Below are positions 63,098-64,000 of a DNA stretch of 64,000 nucleotides, piece after piece (positions within the stretch are counted from its first letter, which is position 1; each line of letters starts with the position of its first letter). The notes under the pieces were generated by a model. The model was given only the letters and a program-made list of their open reading frames with translations. It searched no databases and was not told the DNA's origin. This DNA is from Amblyomma americanum (taxonomy: Eukaryota > Arthropoda > Arachnida > Ixodida > Ixodidae), in contig NC_135497.1 of assembly GCF_052857255.1 (NCBI RefSeq), forward strand, positions 552,110,113 through 552,174,112, in the 5' to 3' direction. A program made the position numbers and the translations under genes.

Positions 63098-64000
63098 TTT
63101 AGTTCACCTCGAAAACACAATAAGAGAAGCTTTTATAAACAAAGGGCACTGTCTTGCCGCTTTGTTCGATATGAAGAAAGCGTATGATACAACCTAGAGG
63201 TTTGGGATCCTCCGCGACATAGGGGACCTAAGTATCCACGGCCGGATGCTGAACTGCCTGAAAGACTTCCTTTCCGACCGCTCATTTCAAATACGCCTAG
63301 GATCAAACCTGTCCAGGAGCTTCGTTCAAGAGAACGGGGTACCTCAGGGGTGTATTTTAAGCACGACATTTATTATTTTAAAGATGAATTCCATTAACAA
63401 AATAATCCCGAAGTCCATGATGTATTCAGTTTATGTCGACGATCTTCAAATAGCTTGCACATTCTCCAATGTGGCAACATGCGAGAGACAAACACATTTA
63501 ACAATAAACAAACTAGAGACAAGGGCAGACGAAAATCGATTCCGGTTCTCCACACAGAAAACAGTGGGCGTCCTGTTCTCACTGAAACGAGTACTAAAAT
63601 TCGACCCCAGTTTACACCTAAACAAAATGGAGCTACCTACAAAAAATGAAGTAAAATCTCTAGGCATTACCTTCGATAAAAAGCTGACATTCTTACCTCA
63701 CATTAATACTTTAAAAAAGAAAGCCTCTGGATCATCGAACGTAAAGAACTTTCCCGAAAACGCTGGGGCTCTGATAGGACATGCCTTTTACAAATTTATT
63801 GCTCTGTTGTTCACTCGACCTTAGATTGCGGATGTATAGTTTATGGGTCGACGAGACCATCGTATCTGAAACGCCTGGATCCAGTGCGTAATTTAGCTTT
63901 GCGTCTTTTCATTGGTGCATAAAGGACGTCACCCATAAACAGTCTTTACGTTTACACTAACGAACCACTACTTACAGACAGGAGAAGCATGCTGACATTC
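63098..64000 (+). pseudogene. LINE ORF2, RT continuation, partial at the window end
   Basis: LAALFDMKKAYDTTWRFG-like block (63150-63210; the codon before RFG is a TAG), ILRDIG, MLNCLKDFLSDRSFQIRL, ENGVPQGCILSTTFI (motif B), SVYVDDLQIAC (YVDD near 63437-63448), then KSLGITFDKKLTFLPHI and, in another frame, DCGCIVYGSTRPSYLKRLD. This order is the Jockey RT palm and thumb. It continues past 64000. Confidence 0.88.

Larger units (their letters stand above)
57010..64000 (+). mobile_element. Jockey-like LINE, split by a PLE and cut by the window end
   Basis: GC-rich 5' UTR (57010-57532), ORF1 with three zinc knuckles (57533-58766), ORF2 with endonuclease (58819 on), RT in two parts (to 60466 and from 63098). 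A PLE lies between the RT parts. Everything is on the plus strand. Multiple stops and frameshifts; inactive. Confidence 0.88.

Overview
The window looks like nuclear DNA from an arthropod, most likely a hard tick. It carries tRNA-derived SINEs of the tick Ruka type, an RTE LINE with an ATG-repeat tail, many Penelope-like elements (PLEs) with GIY-YIG domains, gypsy elements, a mariner, a Harbinger relative and very long dinucleotide arrays. I found no convincing host gene and no rRNA or functional tRNA gene. Nearly everything recognisable is a transposable element, most of it broken and much of it nested, so the window resembles TE-dense intergenic or heterochromatic DNA.

Layout. 1-4400: a tail-out inverted pair of one PLE family; the left copy carries a nested LINE in its 3' UTR. 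4600-6005: an RTE fragment that ends in a (TA)n(TG)n array. 6129-12415: a second, Poseidon/Neptune-like PLE on the minus strand, flanked by direct repeats of about 965 bp. It holds an upstream ORF with an SGNH-hydrolase-like domain, an RT/GIY-YIG ORF, and in one flanking repeat a 525-bp TIR element with a TAA duplication. 12585-17830: a gypsy element with identical 172-bp LTRs inside an (AT)n tract; its pol has one nonsense codon. 17943-18877: the 5' end of a related gypsy element. 19686-22290: a mariner interrupted by an RTE copy with a 10-bp target duplication.

23740-26640: a PLE fragment, then a HARBI1-like transposase relic split by a 1.2-kb nearly perfect palindrome made of two 5'-truncated PLE copies, flanked by a 13-bp duplication. 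29274-29484: a foldback MITE with TA ends. 30291-34413: a decayed gypsy element on the minus strand. 34818-35603 and 51943-53070: two inverted copies of a SINE-unit-(GT)n composite. 40234-50245: an RTE tail, a PLE tail, two copies of a TIR repeat, a TIR-bounded element next to a tetranucleotide array, and a LINE on the minus strand. 53795-56000: SINEs and a LINE linker fragment. 57000-64000: a Jockey-like LINE (5' UTR, zinc-knuckle ORF1, endonuclease/RT ORF2) split by a nearly complete PLE with a 9-bp duplication; the LINE runs off the window end.

The strongest candidates for something new are the SGNH-like ORF between the terminal repeats of the PLE at 6129-12415, and the recurrent tail-out inverted PLE pairs, one of which could be transcribed as a 600-bp hairpin. 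All calls come from reading motifs by eye; no database search was possible.
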